Origin: Bacillus sp. M6-12
Lineage (GTDB): Bacteria; Bacillota; Bacilli; Bacillales; DSM-1321
Direction of reading: 5' to 3'
DNA: 64,000 nucleotides
NCBI RefSeq assembly: GCF_002860285.1
Contig: NZ_PGVF01000031.1
Location: 62,001 to 126,000, forward strand
Shown here: piece after piece, positions 1 to 9,338 of the stretch
Position numbering within the stretch: the stretch's first letter is position 1
Layout of the letters: the number at the start of each line of letters is the position of its first letter
The notes under the pieces: generated by a model
The model's database searches: none
What the model was told of the DNA's origin: nothing
Seen by the model: only the letters and a program-made list of their open reading frames with translations
Position numbers and translations under genes: made by a program

Positions 1-2067
1 CACCGGGCTGACCAGGTGCGGTATCCGGTTATAAGGCGCCAATTCAACCATTTTAGGATCTATCAGCAGCAGTTTCAGGTCTTGGGGGCTCGCTTTATAC
101 AAAAGGCTGACGAGCATTGTATTGATGCATACGCTTTTACCCGAACCTGTTGCACCGGCAATCAATCCATGAGGCATTTTTTTAAGATCCGTTACAACTG
201 GCTGACCAGAAATATCAAGGCCTAATGCGACTGTAAGCGGAGATTGATCCGATTGAAATGCTTCGCTCTGTAACACTTCCCTTAGAAAAACTGGCTTGCT
301 TTTCCGATTGGGAATTTCAATTCCGATCGTATGCTTCCCTGGGATCGGGGCTTCCATCCTGATATCTTCAGCAGCAAGGCTCAGTTTAATATCATCCTGA
401 AGATTTGTCACTTTATTAACTTTCACACCTGCTTCAGGCTGAACTTCAAACCTAGTAACAGATGGCCCTTGTGTCACATTGACCACCCGAGCCCTGACGT
501 TAAAATTCAATAATGTTTCGTTCAGCAATTCCGCTTGCTGGTCAAGCCATTCATCATCATATTCCGTCCGGACTGGAGGAGTAAGCAAATCAATCTTTGG
601 AAGGATGTAATAGGGTTCTTCTTCATCCTTCTGTATGTTTTGTCCAATAGCTGGCACAGAACTTTGAACCTCCGCCTGCTTTATAGCCGGCACCGCTTGC
701 GGACGCTGTGAATAGCCTTGGGCTGCCATACGTTCTCTATCCTGTTTTAACATAACAACATTGAAAGGAATATGCTTTTTTGGTTTAGATTCTGTCCCGG
801 AAAATGATACGTCAGGCTTGCCTTCAGGCAGAGACTCCTCCGGTTCAGTATTAGCCTCTGTGTTTACTTCATTAACGGGTTCAGTTTCAGCGGCACCCGT
901 CAAAAATTCTTTTTCAGAGTACACCATACTATTGGTCTCTTCAGAATCATTACCTTTGTATTGGATGTCTTTCTTTTGCTCTCCATAATACAGCCCGGAG
1001 GCTAAAGCTCTGACACCTTCATATCTATCTTTCTGCTGTTCTTCCGGTTTTGCATCCGGTACATTCCCAGCCAGCTGAAAAGTGCCTTTAATTAGATTGT
1101 GATTGATCACATCGTCAGCGGGCGGCTCCGCTGAGCTAATTTGCAAAGCAGTTGTCTCCGCTGAATCCACTTGCAATTCCGCTGTGTTTTCGGCCTGTTC
1201 TGCTCTTGGTGCTGGTACCTCAGTATGTTCTGCTCTTGGTGCTGGTACCTCAGCCTGTTCTGCTCTTGGTACTGTTACTTCAGCCTGTTCTGCTCTTGGT
1301 ACTGGTACTTCGGCCTGTTCTGCCCTTGGTACTGTTACTTCAGCCTGTTCTGCCCTTGGTACTGGTACTTCAGCCTGTTCTGCCAGAAATGCTGTCTGTG
1401 CGACACTTAAAAGATTTAAGGCTGCTGTATTTTTTGGGTCAGGAACGTCCAAGGACGCAGCCGTATTTAATGTACTAGTATTTACTTTAAGCTGCTCTTT
1501 GGCACCCTCTTTTCTAAGTATGGCAGGGATTTCTGTAATATGTCCTGCGGCAGTATCCTTGCTGTTTAGTTCAAATTCAACAACCTCCTCTGCAGCCCGC
1601 TGAGGCTTTTTAAAGCCGTAAATAGGTGATGGAATTTCCGTCGGCCTAAATGGTTGGGAGGAAGGCTTTATTTTGTTTGTTTGCGATTTAACTGTTTTTT
1701 CGTGCCGCTGAATGCTGGTTTGCTGTTTTTTTGTTTCAAAGCCTCGGTTTCGTTCACGGCTCTGGCCGGCCGATTTGCCCTGCTTCCGTAATCTAGATGC
1801 TGAATCTCTGTTCTGTTCATCGTCCGGGATTACCGGAAACTTGAATTTCCCCTTTGGGTATTGGTATAAAATTTTCGCATCAACGTCTGCGCTTTTCTGA
1901 GAAGAGACATGCTTATGGACGGCGGCTCTCTCATCGTTATTTCGGGGCCTGTTGAGATCGAGTTTCCTCGTAATTGTCTCCTCATTGGATTCATCAATGA
2001 TAATCTCTTCTATTTCAATAATTTCCTCTTCCTGAAACCATTGTTTAATTTTGTTAAACCATTTCAA
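1..2067 (-). CDS. sftA: DNA translocase SftA (FtsK/SpoIIIE family), 3' end outside the window
   Basis: The minus-strand frame is open from the TTG at 2067 to the window edge and encodes an acidic N-terminus (MKWFNKIKQWFQEEE), a long low-complexity linker, then the conserved FtsK alpha/beta region. The Walker A motif GATGSGKS lies near positions 110-140 and is followed by LLLIDPKMVELAPY. SftA is the soluble FtsK/SpoIIIE-type hexameric pump that clears DNA from the closing division septum. No N-terminal membrane segments are visible, which separates it from SpoIIIE. The TTG start is preceded by a GAGTG-type ribosome site about 7 bases upstream. The linker carries six exact-length 30-nt repeats. 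The C-terminal motor and gamma domain lie beyond the left edge. In B. subtilis sftA (ytpS) also neighbours ytpQ/ytpP, although ytpR is absent here. Confidence 0.93.
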   Translation of the reverse strand, partial: MKWFNKIKQWFQEEEIIEIEEIIIDESNEETITRKLDLNRPRNNDERAAVHKHVSSQKSADVDAKILYQYPKGKFKFPVIPDDEQNRDSASRLRKQGKSAGQSRERNRGFETKKQQTSIQRHEKTVKSQTNKIKPSSQPFRPTEIPSPIYGFKKPQRAAEEVVEFELNSKDTAAGHITEIPAILRKEGAKEQLKVNTSTLNTAASLDVPDPKNTAALNLLSVAQTAFLAEQAEVPVPRAEQAEVTVPRAEQAEVPVPRAEQAEVTVPRAEQAEVPAPRAEHTEVPAPRAEQAENTAELQVDSAETTALQISSAEPPADDVINHNLIKGTFQLAGNVPDAKPEEQQKDRYEGVRALASGLYYGEQKKDIQYKGNDSEETNSMVYSEKEFLTGAAETEPVNEVNTEANTEPEESLPEGKPDVSFSGTESKPKKHIPFNVVMLKQDRERMAAQGYSQRPQAVPAIKQAEVQSSVPAIGQNIQKDEEEPYYILPKIDLLTPPVRTEYDDEWLDQQAELLNETLLNFNVRARVVNVTQGPSVTRFEVQPEAGVKVNKVTNLQDDIKLSLAAEDIRMEAPIPGKHTIGIEIPNRKSKPVFLREVLQSEAFQSDQSPLTVALGLDISGQPVVTDLKKMPHGLIAGATGSGKSVCINTMLVSLLYKASPQDLKLLLIDPKMVELAPYNRIPHLVSPV
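1201..1380 (-). repeat. Six tandem 30-bp repeats inside sftA linker
   Basis: Six contiguous 30-base units share the core TGCTCTTGGTRCTGGTAC. On the minus strand they encode decapeptides of the type AEQAEVPVPR, with V/T and V/A substitutions. They lie in the disordered linker between the N-terminal segment and the motor. Being an exact multiple of three, copy-number change would not break the frame. Confidence 0.95.
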
Positions 2068-2577
2068 CTAAATCACTCTTTCTAATCCTCGTTATCAAGC
2101 AAGTTTTGATTAATCGGCGTAACCCTTTCAGGCAGGGTTTATTAGATTTTTCTTCATTCAAACCCAATTTGAAGTTTCACTTTATTTTACCAGTATTTCG
2201 CGAAATATGTAGGAAAATAATAGATTTTCGGCAGCTGTTAAACAACAGAACCTATGTCCAAATTGGGTCAACAAAGCTAATTACCCCTTTATCCGACTAT
2301 TATAAACCTTCTATGTTACCATTTGATTGCGAAAATATTATTTCTGAATTTAGATAGAAATACAATTTGGTAATTCGTTTGAAAAACAACTCCACCCTCA
2401 TTAATCTTGTTTTTGTCGATTAAATAGCTAAACACTATATTATTATCATTAATTGATAGACTCTTTATTTACTTTACGGTTATATTGTACAGGGTATATA
2501 TTCCTGCTGGAGGAAAAGTATCAATCTTTTATAGTGTTTGCATAAAAAACCAGTCATAAAAGTGAGGAAATAGCGCC
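2068..2577. other. Intergenic region between sftA and MCP remnant
   Basis: About 500 AT-rich bases with no convincing coding frame. It must contain the sftA promoter on the minus strand. A short inverted repeat (AACCCT...AGGGTT, about 2118-2136) lies roughly 50 bases upstream of the sftA start. Its role is not clear. Confidence 0.5.
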
Positions 2578-3147
2578 ATGAATAGTTTTTTTCAAACTAA
2601 AGATCAAGGCAAGATTAATCATTTCATTTGCGATTATCTTGCTGTTCCCTAGTATTACTATCGGATTGTTTTCACATCAATTCTCAAAAAACACATTGGA
2701 AGATCACATTACATTGTCAGCTGCAGAAGCGGCAAAACTGCTAAACAACACACTTGACCGTTTTCCAGTACCGGAAATTAGAAAATAAAACAATCAGCTC
2801 AATGGGGCAATGCATCAAATGAGGTAAAAGAAGGAATTGGTGTGGTGAATATGGCCGGTGAGTCCTTCAATCTTATTAAGGAATCCGTTAATTTAGTAAC
2901 TGTTCAAATTCATCAAATTTCAGCCTCTGTAGAAAAAATTTCATCCATTACAGAAGATGTTGTATACTCTGTTAATGACGTTTTTGCAATAGCAGAAACA
3001 GCTGCTGCCGGTGCACAAAATGTATCCGCAGCAATCGAAGAACAGCTCGCGTCGATGGAAGAGATTTTAGCTTCAGCAAACGCCCTTTCAAACATGGCTG
3101 ATGAGCTGCAGCAGGCAATTGCAGTTTCCGAGTATAATTGTAATTAA
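2578..3147 (+). pseudogene. Methyl-accepting chemotaxis protein, decayed
   Basis: An ATG at 2578 gives only MNSFF before the frame is lost in a run of T. The next frame then encodes a typical chemoreceptor N-terminus (KLKIKARLIISFAIILLFP, one membrane helix) and stops at about 2786. Downstream, a frame from about 2790 to 3147 encodes the end of the signalling helical bundle (SASVEKISSITEDV, AAIEEQLASMEEI). The second membrane helix, HAMP and most of the signalling domain are missing, so this is a deletion derivative of a receptor that normally has about 560 or more residues. It cannot make a working receptor. A terminator hairpin follows directly. Confidence 0.85.
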
Positions 3148-3186
3148 AAAATCCTATCCGCCTGTAACTGGCTGATAGGATTTTTC
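3147..3186. terminator. Bidirectional rho-independent terminator
   Basis: A stem AAAATCCTATC / GATAGGATTTTT encloses an 18-base loop region and has T/A tracts on both sides. It sits between the MCP remnant (+) and the end of ytpQ (-). Confidence 0.85.
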
Positions 3187-3241
3187 TTTGCATTTTTTAG
3201 GATAATTCTGCTTCTAAGTTTAATCCTGATAAATTCTTACT

Positions 3242-4051
3242 TTAGAAATCTTCCCGCGTTTTATTTTTGCCAAGAATAAAGACCGGCTCCAGTTCTCCGT
3301 CTTCATACAAAAATGATAATGCAGTAACAGGTACTTTTCCACTTGCAAAAAAGCTCATCGCCATTTGTGCAAGAATATCATAACCGGTATCATTGAGCAC
3401 ATCCGCAATGATAATGACATCCTGATGAGGAATGGCCAAAGCCATTGTGCCAGCCATTCTTTCCTTCATTGCCTTTAGCCAGGCATCATTAAGGATTCTG
3501 CTTGCGTCATAGCCGTCATTCGTGTTTAGAAAGTAAAAGGTATTGCCTGCAACGATGTCTGTTTTTACATCTGTTGAAAGGGAGCGGACATTAAATCGTG
3601 CAATATGCCGGATCCGGTCAGCTGCCCAGCCCTCTTTTTTCATCATAACTGAATCAATAAGCCGATAAGTATTGCCTAAATCCAATGCATAATACACTCT
3701 TGTTTCGGCTGTGTGCTCGTCAAAGAGGAACGGATTTCCTTCAGCAGCTTCGGAAGGGAAAGAAGCTGAACGGATAACAGGGAAGATCCTTTTTTCACTT
3801 CCCTCCAAAGAATGCTCCCCTCCCATAACAGAAAGGGCTTCTTCAACGTAATAAACGACTTCATCCACAGCTTCTTCCTTCTTATTTTCCCAACGGGCTA
3901 TAATCCCTGGCAATTCAACGGTAATCCCCTTGCCCGATTCACTGTTGACAATTCTCAGCGTGTCTTTCTTGCTGTCAAAGGTATACTCCCTGTTTTTTAT
4001 GCCAATTCTTTCTTTCAGGGTGTCTACCATTTTTCTGCTGGTCATTTTCAT
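3242..4051 (-). CDS. ytpQ: DUF1444 family protein YtpQ
   Basis: 269 residues beginning MKMTSRKMVDTLKERI, full length for the DUF1444/YtpQ family. The family has no established biochemical role. The protein appears cytoplasmic, with no signal peptide or membrane segment, and contains the conserved stretches ARFNVRSLS and FYFLNTNDGYDASRIL. It lies 96 bases downstream of ytpP on the same strand, as in B. subtilis where ytpP, ytpQ and neighbours form a cluster, so co-transcription is likely. Identification rests on overall sequence and gene order; function is unknown. Confidence 0.88.
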   Translation of the reverse strand: MKMTSRKMVDTLKERIGIKNREYTFDSKKDTLRIVNSESGKGITVELPGIIARWENKKEEAVDEVVYYVEEALSVMGGEHSLEGSEKRIFPVIRSASFPSEAAEGNPFLFDEHTAETRVYYALDLGNTYRLIDSVMMKKEGWAADRIRHIARFNVRSLSTDVKTDIVAGNTFYFLNTNDGYDASRILNDAWLKAMKERMAGTMALAIPHQDVIIIADVLNDTGYDILAQMAMSFFASGKVPVTALSFLYEDGELEPVFILGKNKTREDF

Positions 4052-4147
4052 GCTTTTTCCCTCACTGTTTTATCGAGTTTACAGTGAGACTCAGATGTTG
4101 TACTGCACCGCTACATCTATAGCTATCCCCACTGAATGATTCTTACT

Positions 4148-4459
4148 TTAAAAGGATTCAATAAAAGCTTCAATTTCTTCGCGTGTTTTGCGGTCCTTGC
4201 TGACGAAACGGCCTAATTCCGAGCCATGGCTATAGGCGATAAAGCTCGGAATTCCATAAATATCATTTTCTGCACACAGATCGATAAATTCATCCCGATC
4301 AATATAAACAAAAGTAAAATCATCGTATTTTTCTTCTAGCTCTGGCAGAAAGGGCTCAATAAATTTACAGTCCGGGCACCAATCCGCTGAAAACAAAAAC
4401 AAATGCTTTCCATTGTTTTTTAGCTCATTAAACTGATCAGCTGATTCTAACTTTTTCAT
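4148..4459 (-). CDS. ytpP: Thioredoxin-like protein YtpP
   Basis: 103 residues with a thioredoxin fold: an N-terminal beta-alpha unit, then the redox motif WCPDC near residues 27-31 (canonical thioredoxin is WCGPC), and a cis-proline in GIPSF near residue 70. The CPDC motif is typical of the YtpP group. The likely role is cytoplasmic thiol-disulfide exchange or handling of low-molecular-weight thiols; the precise substrate is not readable from sequence. It is the first gene of a ytpP-ytpQ unit, with a purine-rich ribosome site (GGGGAGAC) before the ATG. Confidence 0.92.
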   Translation of the reverse strand: MKKLESADQFNELKNNGKHLFLFSADWCPDCKFIEPFLPELEEKYDDFTFVYIDRDEFIDLCAENDIYGIPSFIAYSHGSELGRFVSKDRKTREEIEAFIESF

Positions 4460-4817
4460 CTCAGTGTCTCCCCTTTTTCTTCTTATTATTATACTGCCCA
4501 GTAATTTGGCATTTTCACTTACTTGCCCCCAATAATATACAATAATTGACCTTCATTACAAGCAATTGGTTTTGTACTGTTTAAGGAGATCCTTTTTAGA
4601 TATAACGGCTAAATCTATTAGACAATTTCTTTTAAATATTGAAACAATATTGTTTTACCAGGAAATAAATTCTATAATATAGTAAATATTTCATAAATTT
4701 ATCATATTTTCATATCTTTTTAATCATTTTCCACTACCAATATCCAACTTAAGACTTAATAGATTTGATTCAAAGAAGGGTATACCCTTAGCTAACTAAA
4801 AATGAAGGAGGCATTTC
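4460..4817. other. Divergent intergenic region ytpP / MCP
   Basis: About 350 AT-rich bases separating divergent genes. A short palindrome GGGTATACCC lies near 4781. I could not fix a sigma-D type promoter for the chemoreceptor. No coding frame is supported. Confidence 0.5.
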
Positions 4818-6932
4818 ATGAAGACGATTAAAGCAAAGATTCGCCTCATCCTTTTCATGTCAATTGCTGCTGTTGTTATTTTAATATCATTTAATGTCTT
4901 TACAGCAGCCATGCAAAAAAATGTCCGGGAAGAGGATAAAATCCTATATCAAGCTGTAATTGAAAGCAAGGATTTAAAATATAAAATGTCTCAGACCCGA
5001 AAGTTTGAGCGTCAATATTTAGGAAATCCCCAATTGTCCAGTGCAAACCTGGTTTTTAAAAACATTGAGCAGGTTACACAGGATGCTGAATCCTTAACCA
5101 AGAAATACAAAAATTATAAAGAGATAAGCACCCAATTTGAATCCATTAACAAAAGTGCAACAGCATATGCTAACCAGTTTGAAATCCTGAAAAAAAAGTA
5201 TGAAGCTATCGGCTACACTGAAAAAGACGGACTAAAGGGAAAAATAAATACATCAGCTGCTGATATTGAAACCTATACATCAGGCTTGGCAGATAAGAGC
5301 TTCGCTGAACAGTACACTCTTATCCGTTTATATGAAAAGCAATACAGGGCAACAGGTGAACAAGAACCCTACACCCAATACAACAACCTTGTTCTCTCCT
5401 TTCAGGAAAAAATGAACGCCCCTGGTTTAAATACTGCACAGCAAGCGTCGTTAAAGGAAAAATTTAAGACATATACCGATTCAGTAAAAACTATAATCTC
5501 TTCCGATTTAGATACAAATACTTACAACATCGCTTTTGATGCCGGCGGCCGCTACATTGAGTCTGCAGCAACAGAAGTGGAACAAAAAGTATCCAAGGAA
5601 CAAAAAAACTTGAACGAAGCCTTGACTGAAAAGCAAAATGGCTTGGCAACCATCCTTCTTGTTGTAAGTGCCCTTATTTTGCTTCTGCTGCTGGGAACAG
5701 GATATGTATTGCTAAAGGCAATCAATTCTTCCGTTAATACACTAAAATATGGGGCAGAGAAAATTGGGAACGGCAATTTAACACACCGGGTTGCCATGAA
5801 ATCAAAGGATGAGATGCAGCTGCTTGCTGACACTTTCAATTTGATGGCAGACAAGGTTCAATCCTCACTTCTTGGCGTAAGGAACTCTGCAGACAAACTT
5901 AATTCTTCATCACAGCATTTGGCAGCAATCTCTGAAGAAACTTCAGCACAATCCAATCAGGTAAACGCTGCAATTAAACTGGTGGCAGCCGGGGCTAGTG
6001 AGCAAACAGCAGAGCTGGAGGAAAGCAACAGCATACTGAAGACAGTCTCTTCCTCTATTCTTGATACAGAAAAAGCGAGTGATGAAATTGCTGCTGAAGC
6101 TCTCCAGACAGAAAAAGAAGGCCAAGTTGGTCTTAAAACGATAGGAAGCCTTCAAAAAACGTCCGAGCAATTTTTGGAGCTTGCCAACCATCTGACAATG
6201 CAGGTTCAGAATGCAAGCAATAAATCACATGAAATTTCAAGTATCGTCGGTACAATTCAGGAAATTGCGGAGAATACGGATCTGCTCGCCTTAAACGCTG
6301 CCATCGAGTCAGCAAGAGCCGGAGACGCTGGCCGCGGCTTTGCTGTAGTCGCACAAGAGGTCCGTAAGTTAGCCGAGCGTTCCAAGAAAGAAGCCCAAAA
6401 CATTCAGGATCTGGTCAAGACAATGAATTACCAGATGGAAAAACTTATGAATGAAGCTGACAAATTCAATGAATACAAAACGATTCAAAGTAATTCGGTG
6501 GTACTCACAAAGAATGCATTTGAAAATATCGTAAACCATGTTTCCAGGATCAGTATTAAAGTATCCGGAATCCGGCAAGCAATCCATGATGTGCAGCTTT
6601 CCAACAGCACATTAGTAGAAAAGATGGAAGGCATACACTTAATTTCAGAGCAGTCTGCAGGAACAGCCCAGGAAGTCAGTGCATCAAGCGAGAGTCAATT
6701 GGTGGCCATTAATCAGGTTAATGAAGCCGCTTCTGAGCTAAGCTTTATTGCAAACGACCTGCAGACCGTTGTTTCCCAATTCACTCTTGATGAGGGGAAC
6801 AAAATTTCTTCCAATTTAGAATCAAGCAGCAAATCGCGTGGCGGAAAAAAAACAGACAGATGGCTAAAACAGATAAAAACTGTAAATCTGTCAACGATTT
6901 TCAAGAAAAGACCTGGTAAGAAAGTAAGCTAG
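4818..6932 (+). CDS. Methyl-accepting chemotaxis protein (transmembrane receptor)
   Basis: 704 residues. Membrane helix 1 spans about residues 8-30. A helical extracytoplasmic sensor domain of about 240 residues (rich in LYEKQY and NKSATAYANQ-type helical segments) follows. Membrane helix 2 (LATILLVVSALILLLLLG, about 276-300) leads into a HAMP linker (about 300-352), and the signalling domain contains the conserved hairpin tip ENTDLLALNAAIESARAG and RGFAVVAQEVRKLAERS. It should bind the CheA/CheW array and modulate the flagellar motor; the ligand is unknown. A strong ribosome site (AAGGAGG) precedes the ATG. It is a lone gene followed by a terminator. The C-terminus ends in a basic tail rather than a pentapeptide tether. 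Confidence 0.95.
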   Translation: MKTIKAKIRLILFMSIAAVVILISFNVFTAAMQKNVREEDKILYQAVIESKDLKYKMSQTRKFERQYLGNPQLSSANLVFKNIEQVTQDAESLTKKYKNYKEISTQFESINKSATAYANQFEILKKKYEAIGYTEKDGLKGKINTSAADIETYTSGLADKSFAEQYTLIRLYEKQYRATGEQEPYTQYNNLVLSFQEKMNAPGLNTAQQASLKEKFKTYTDSVKTIISSDLDTNTYNIAFDAGGRYIESAATEVEQKVSKEQKNLNEALTEKQNGLATILLVVSALILLLLLGTGYVLLKAINSSVNTLKYGAEKIGNGNLTHRVAMKSKDEMQLLADTFNLMADKVQSSLLGVRNSADKLNSSSQHLAAISEETSAQSNQVNAAIKLVAAGASEQTAELEESNSILKTVSSSILDTEKASDEIAAEALQTEKEGQVGLKTIGSLQKTSEQFLELANHLTMQVQNASNKSHEISSIVGTIQEIAENTDLLALNAAIESARAGDAGRGFAVVAQEVRKLAERSKKEAQNIQDLVKTMNYQMEKLMNEADKFNEYKTIQSNSVVLTKNAFENIVNHVSRISIKVSGIRQAIHDVQLSNSTLVEKMEGIHLISEQSAGTAQEVSASSESQLVAINQVNEAASELSFIANDLQTVVSQFTLDEGNKISSNLESSSKSRGGKKTDRWLKQIKTVNLSTIFKKRPGKKVS

Positions 6933-6955
6933 GATGAATTTCTTTCGGAATTTCA

Positions 6956-6990
6956 GAGCCCCTGCCGGTTAACGGCGGGGGCTTTCCAAA
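6956..6990 (+). terminator. Rho-independent terminator after MCP
   Basis: A GC-rich stem AGCCCCTGCCG / CGGCGGGGGCT with loop GTTAA is followed by TTT. It lies 24 bases after the MCP stop codon. Confidence 0.88.
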
Positions 6991-7167
6991 TGGCTATACT
7001 GCTTTCGTTTGGAAAATTTGTTAGTCCCTGGCTGTTTACTTTCCCTTCTTCCTGCTTACGGAAATTTCAGAATAATAGTTTTCAAAAAATTCACCCTCTT
7101 CATTTGAAAGCATAGCTCTGATAACGCATAATGGAGAAAAGCCCTTATCATTGGAGGAAAATTTAAT

Positions 7168-7608
7168 ATGACCTTGAAAGTATATTTAGCAGGAGAAATC
7201 CATAGTAACTGGCGAGCAGAAATAAAAGAAAAAGCTTTAGCACTTAAGCTTCCAGCTGAGTTTTCAGGTCCAATGGAGAATCATGAACGCTCTGACAGCA
7301 TTGGTGAAGAAATTCTTGGCAAGCAGCCGTCCGCTATTTTGAAAGATGCCGCCGCTTCAAGCATCAATAATTTAAGAACTGAGTTATTGCTCAAACGCGC
7401 AGACCTGGTTATTGCTCTGTTTGGGGAACAGTATAAGCAATGGAATACAGCAATGGATGCCAGCACTGCCATCGCACTTGGCAAACCGCTTATATTAATC
7501 CGTCCTGAAAATCTTCACCATCCGTTAAAAGAGCTTTCAGAAAAAGCCAGCATTACCGTTGAAACAGTGAACCAAGCATTAAAGGTTCTTGCATATGTTT
7601 TTGAATAA
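7168..7608 (+). CDS. ytoQ: YtoQ family protein
   Basis: 146 residues, full length for YtoQ. The family is distantly related to nucleoside 2-deoxyribosyltransferases: the start KVYLAGEIH resembles their substrate loop and the C-terminal segment ALGKPLILIRPE has a Rossmann-like beta-alpha pattern. No enzymatic activity is established. The ribosome site TGGAGG precedes the ATG. It stands alone between a chemoreceptor and a terminator; in B. subtilis it sits between ytpP and ytoP, consistent with local gene order here. Confidence 0.85.
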   Translation: MTLKVYLAGEIHSNWRAEIKEKALALKLPAEFSGPMENHERSDSIGEEILGKQPSAILKDAAASSINNLRTELLLKRADLVIALFGEQYKQWNTAMDASTAIALGKPLILIRPENLHHPLKELSEKASITVETVNQALKVLAYVFE

Positions 7609-7623
7609 GTTTTGGAATTAATA

Positions 7624-7659
7624 AATGCCGTTTCCGAATGGAAACGGCAGCAGTTTTAG
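7624..7659 (+). terminator. Terminator after ytoQ
   Basis: The hairpin TGCCGTTTC / GGAAACGGCA starts about 16 bases after the ytoQ stop; the downstream T-run is short (AGTTTTAG). Confidence 0.75.
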
Positions 7660-7828
7660 TGCAGTTTATAAATTTGAAGCGGTTTCCTCCATATAACGAA
7701 AACCTCAGAAACTAAAATTAACCGTTGCTAAAACTGCTTTCTATCAGTCAAAGCAGATAGTGTCAGCAGCATTTTAATTCTTTTTTATTAATAGTGTCCG
7801 ATCACAGCCGCGATTCTCCCACTCGAAA

Positions 7829-7857
7829 ACCCCTTGATTTGGCAAGGGGTTATTTAT
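7829..7857. terminator. Hairpin/terminator upstream of chaB 3' end
   Basis: The stem AACCCCTTG / CAAGGGGTT with loop ATTTGG has A/T-rich flanks. It is placed downstream of chaB on the minus strand and could terminate it at a distance. Confidence 0.6.
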
Positions 7858-7965
7858 ACTTCCAATTTATTTCTTCGAATTTAGATATCGTCATTTTTCC
7901 ACTTTGCTCTTCATAATTGATGTACGCTTACTTGTTTACTATTTGTGCTAGAATATCCTGTTGTG

Positions 7966-8163
7966 CTATTTTTCAACCCAGTTATCCTGGTCATCTTTTT
8001 TGTATTTCTTTTTCACAGCGCTCCACGCAACTTTAAAGGCGGTATCTTCTTCTTTATATTCTTCACTGGCTGAATTAAATGCTTCTTTAAAAATTTCTTG
8101 GGCATGATGCGGCAAATTGTCCTTTACTGCATCCGGAAGTTCGTTTAATGATTCATATGGCAT
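7966..8163 (-). CDS. ChaB family small protein
   Basis: 65 residues from MPYESLNELPDAVKDNLP. The pattern LPxxVxxxLPxHAQEIFxxAFNxA and the C-terminal AWxAVKKKYKK are the ChaB fold signature. ChaB proteins are described next to the ChaA cation antiporter in enterobacteria, but most homologues have no known function. The start at 8163 is chosen because GGAGG lies 9 bases upstream; an upstream ATG in the same frame lacks a ribosome site. It appears monocistronic, and nothing nearby points to a partner antiporter. Confidence 0.88.
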   Translation of the reverse strand: MPYESLNELPDAVKDNLPHHAQEIFKEAFNSASEEYKEEDTAFKVAWSAVKKKYKKDDQDNWVEK

Positions 8164-8444
8164 TTTACATTCCTCCATTCAATCTTCTTATATTAGTCTA
8201 TTTCCTGTCATGGTTGCTTCTAAACTTGAGGAAGGAAGGCAGCAGCTATTAGTCATGATAGCAACCCGCTATTTTTTATAGATATCCATAAAAAAAATAA
8301 TAACTTATTAACATTTCTGTGTAACTTATGGACAACTCATTCGTCTAAATTCTAAGGAAAAAAAGATTTCAAATAATTAAAATTAATTTGATAAAATAAA
8401 AAAGCATTTTGTTGTCTTTTTATTATCTAAAAAAGGAGTATTGC

Positions 8445-9338
8445 ATGAAAAAATTATTTCATTACCAATTCTTAATCCTCACATCCTTAATTGGCTTTAT
8501 CTTTTTTCTTTCTCTCCCAGCACTTTTTGTTTTTCAGAATCTGGATAAGAACACGGAGCACCTTCAAATGGATACCACTTCCTTCTTAACCGCTTATAAA
8601 GATATTACTGCTAAACTTCTAGAGTTTAATATTTCACCTGTCATTGAGACTTGGACAAAGCCTGAAGTAATGGAAAGCTATTTTTACTCTTTAAAAATAT
8701 TTGGTCTGTCGTTAATTTTTACTATTATTCTGGGATTCTTGTTTGCATTTGCATATATGATGTTTCCACTTAAACTAAGGTCACCTTTCAAATCGGCACT
8801 TAATTTTATAGAAGGCATTCCCGACCTTCTCATTATTTTCCTAATTCAAATGGGGCTGTTCGCTCTATATAGAGACTATGGAATCCAGCTATTCAAAATG
8901 TACGGTATTTTTGGTGCGAAACCGCTGATTTTGCCAGTCATCTTCATCACAATTGTGACTGCGTTATTTTTTGCCCAGTTTCTTGTTAAGGCAATGGAAG
9001 AGGAATATGAGAACCAGTACATACTGTTGGCGAGAGCCAAGGGTGTCCCGCGGGCCAGCCTGCTCGGACGACATCTGTTCCGTAACATTTATCCAATTGT
9101 TATTATTCAATTCAGGTCAATCGTTTTTATGCTTCTAACAAGTCTGGTTTTGGTTGAGAATATGCTGCTCCTCAATGGATATACAAAAGAACTGCATGAA
9201 ATAATTACAAGTCCTGCCAGATCGGTTCTTTCCGTCCTATTCTACCTGTTCATGTTTATGGTTCCTGTTTTTCTTCTTGAAATCATCGGAAATGTTAGTG
9301 CGAGGGCTATCACAAAGAAAAGGGGGGTTGTTATATGA
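8445..9338 (+). CDS. ABC transporter permease, OppB/DppB type
   Basis: 297 residues from MKKLFHYQF. An N-terminal membrane helix is followed by a short extracytoplasmic segment and five more helices. The cytoplasmic coupling loop YILLARAKGVPRASLLGRHLFRN matches the EAA motif of peptide/nickel permeases. The ribosome site AAGGAG lies 7 bases before the chosen ATG. The gene overlaps the next one by four bases (ATGA), so the two are translationally coupled and probably make a heterodimeric channel. No ATPase or solute-binding protein gene adjoins them, so they must borrow these subunits or act differently from a standard importer. Confidence 0.87.
   Translation: MKKLFHYQFLILTSLIGFIFFLSLPALFVFQNLDKNTEHLQMDTTSFLTAYKDITAKLLEFNISPVIETWTKPEVMESYFYSLKIFGLSLIFTIILGFLFAFAYMMFPLKLRSPFKSALNFIEGIPDLLIIFLIQMGLFALYRDYGIQLFKMYGIFGAKPLILPVIFITIVTALFFAQFLVKAMEEEYENQYILLARAKGVPRASLLGRHLFRNIYPIVIIQFRSIVFMLLTSLVLVENMLLLNGYTKELHEIITSPARSVLSVLFYLFMFMVPVFLLEIIGNVSARAITKKRGVVI

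Noticed and set aside
1103..1603. Plus-strand frame of 166 codons rich in CSALGTGTSA repeats
   Set aside because: It is the antisense shadow of the 30-bp repeats in sftA; the minus-strand frame has Walker A and family similarity.
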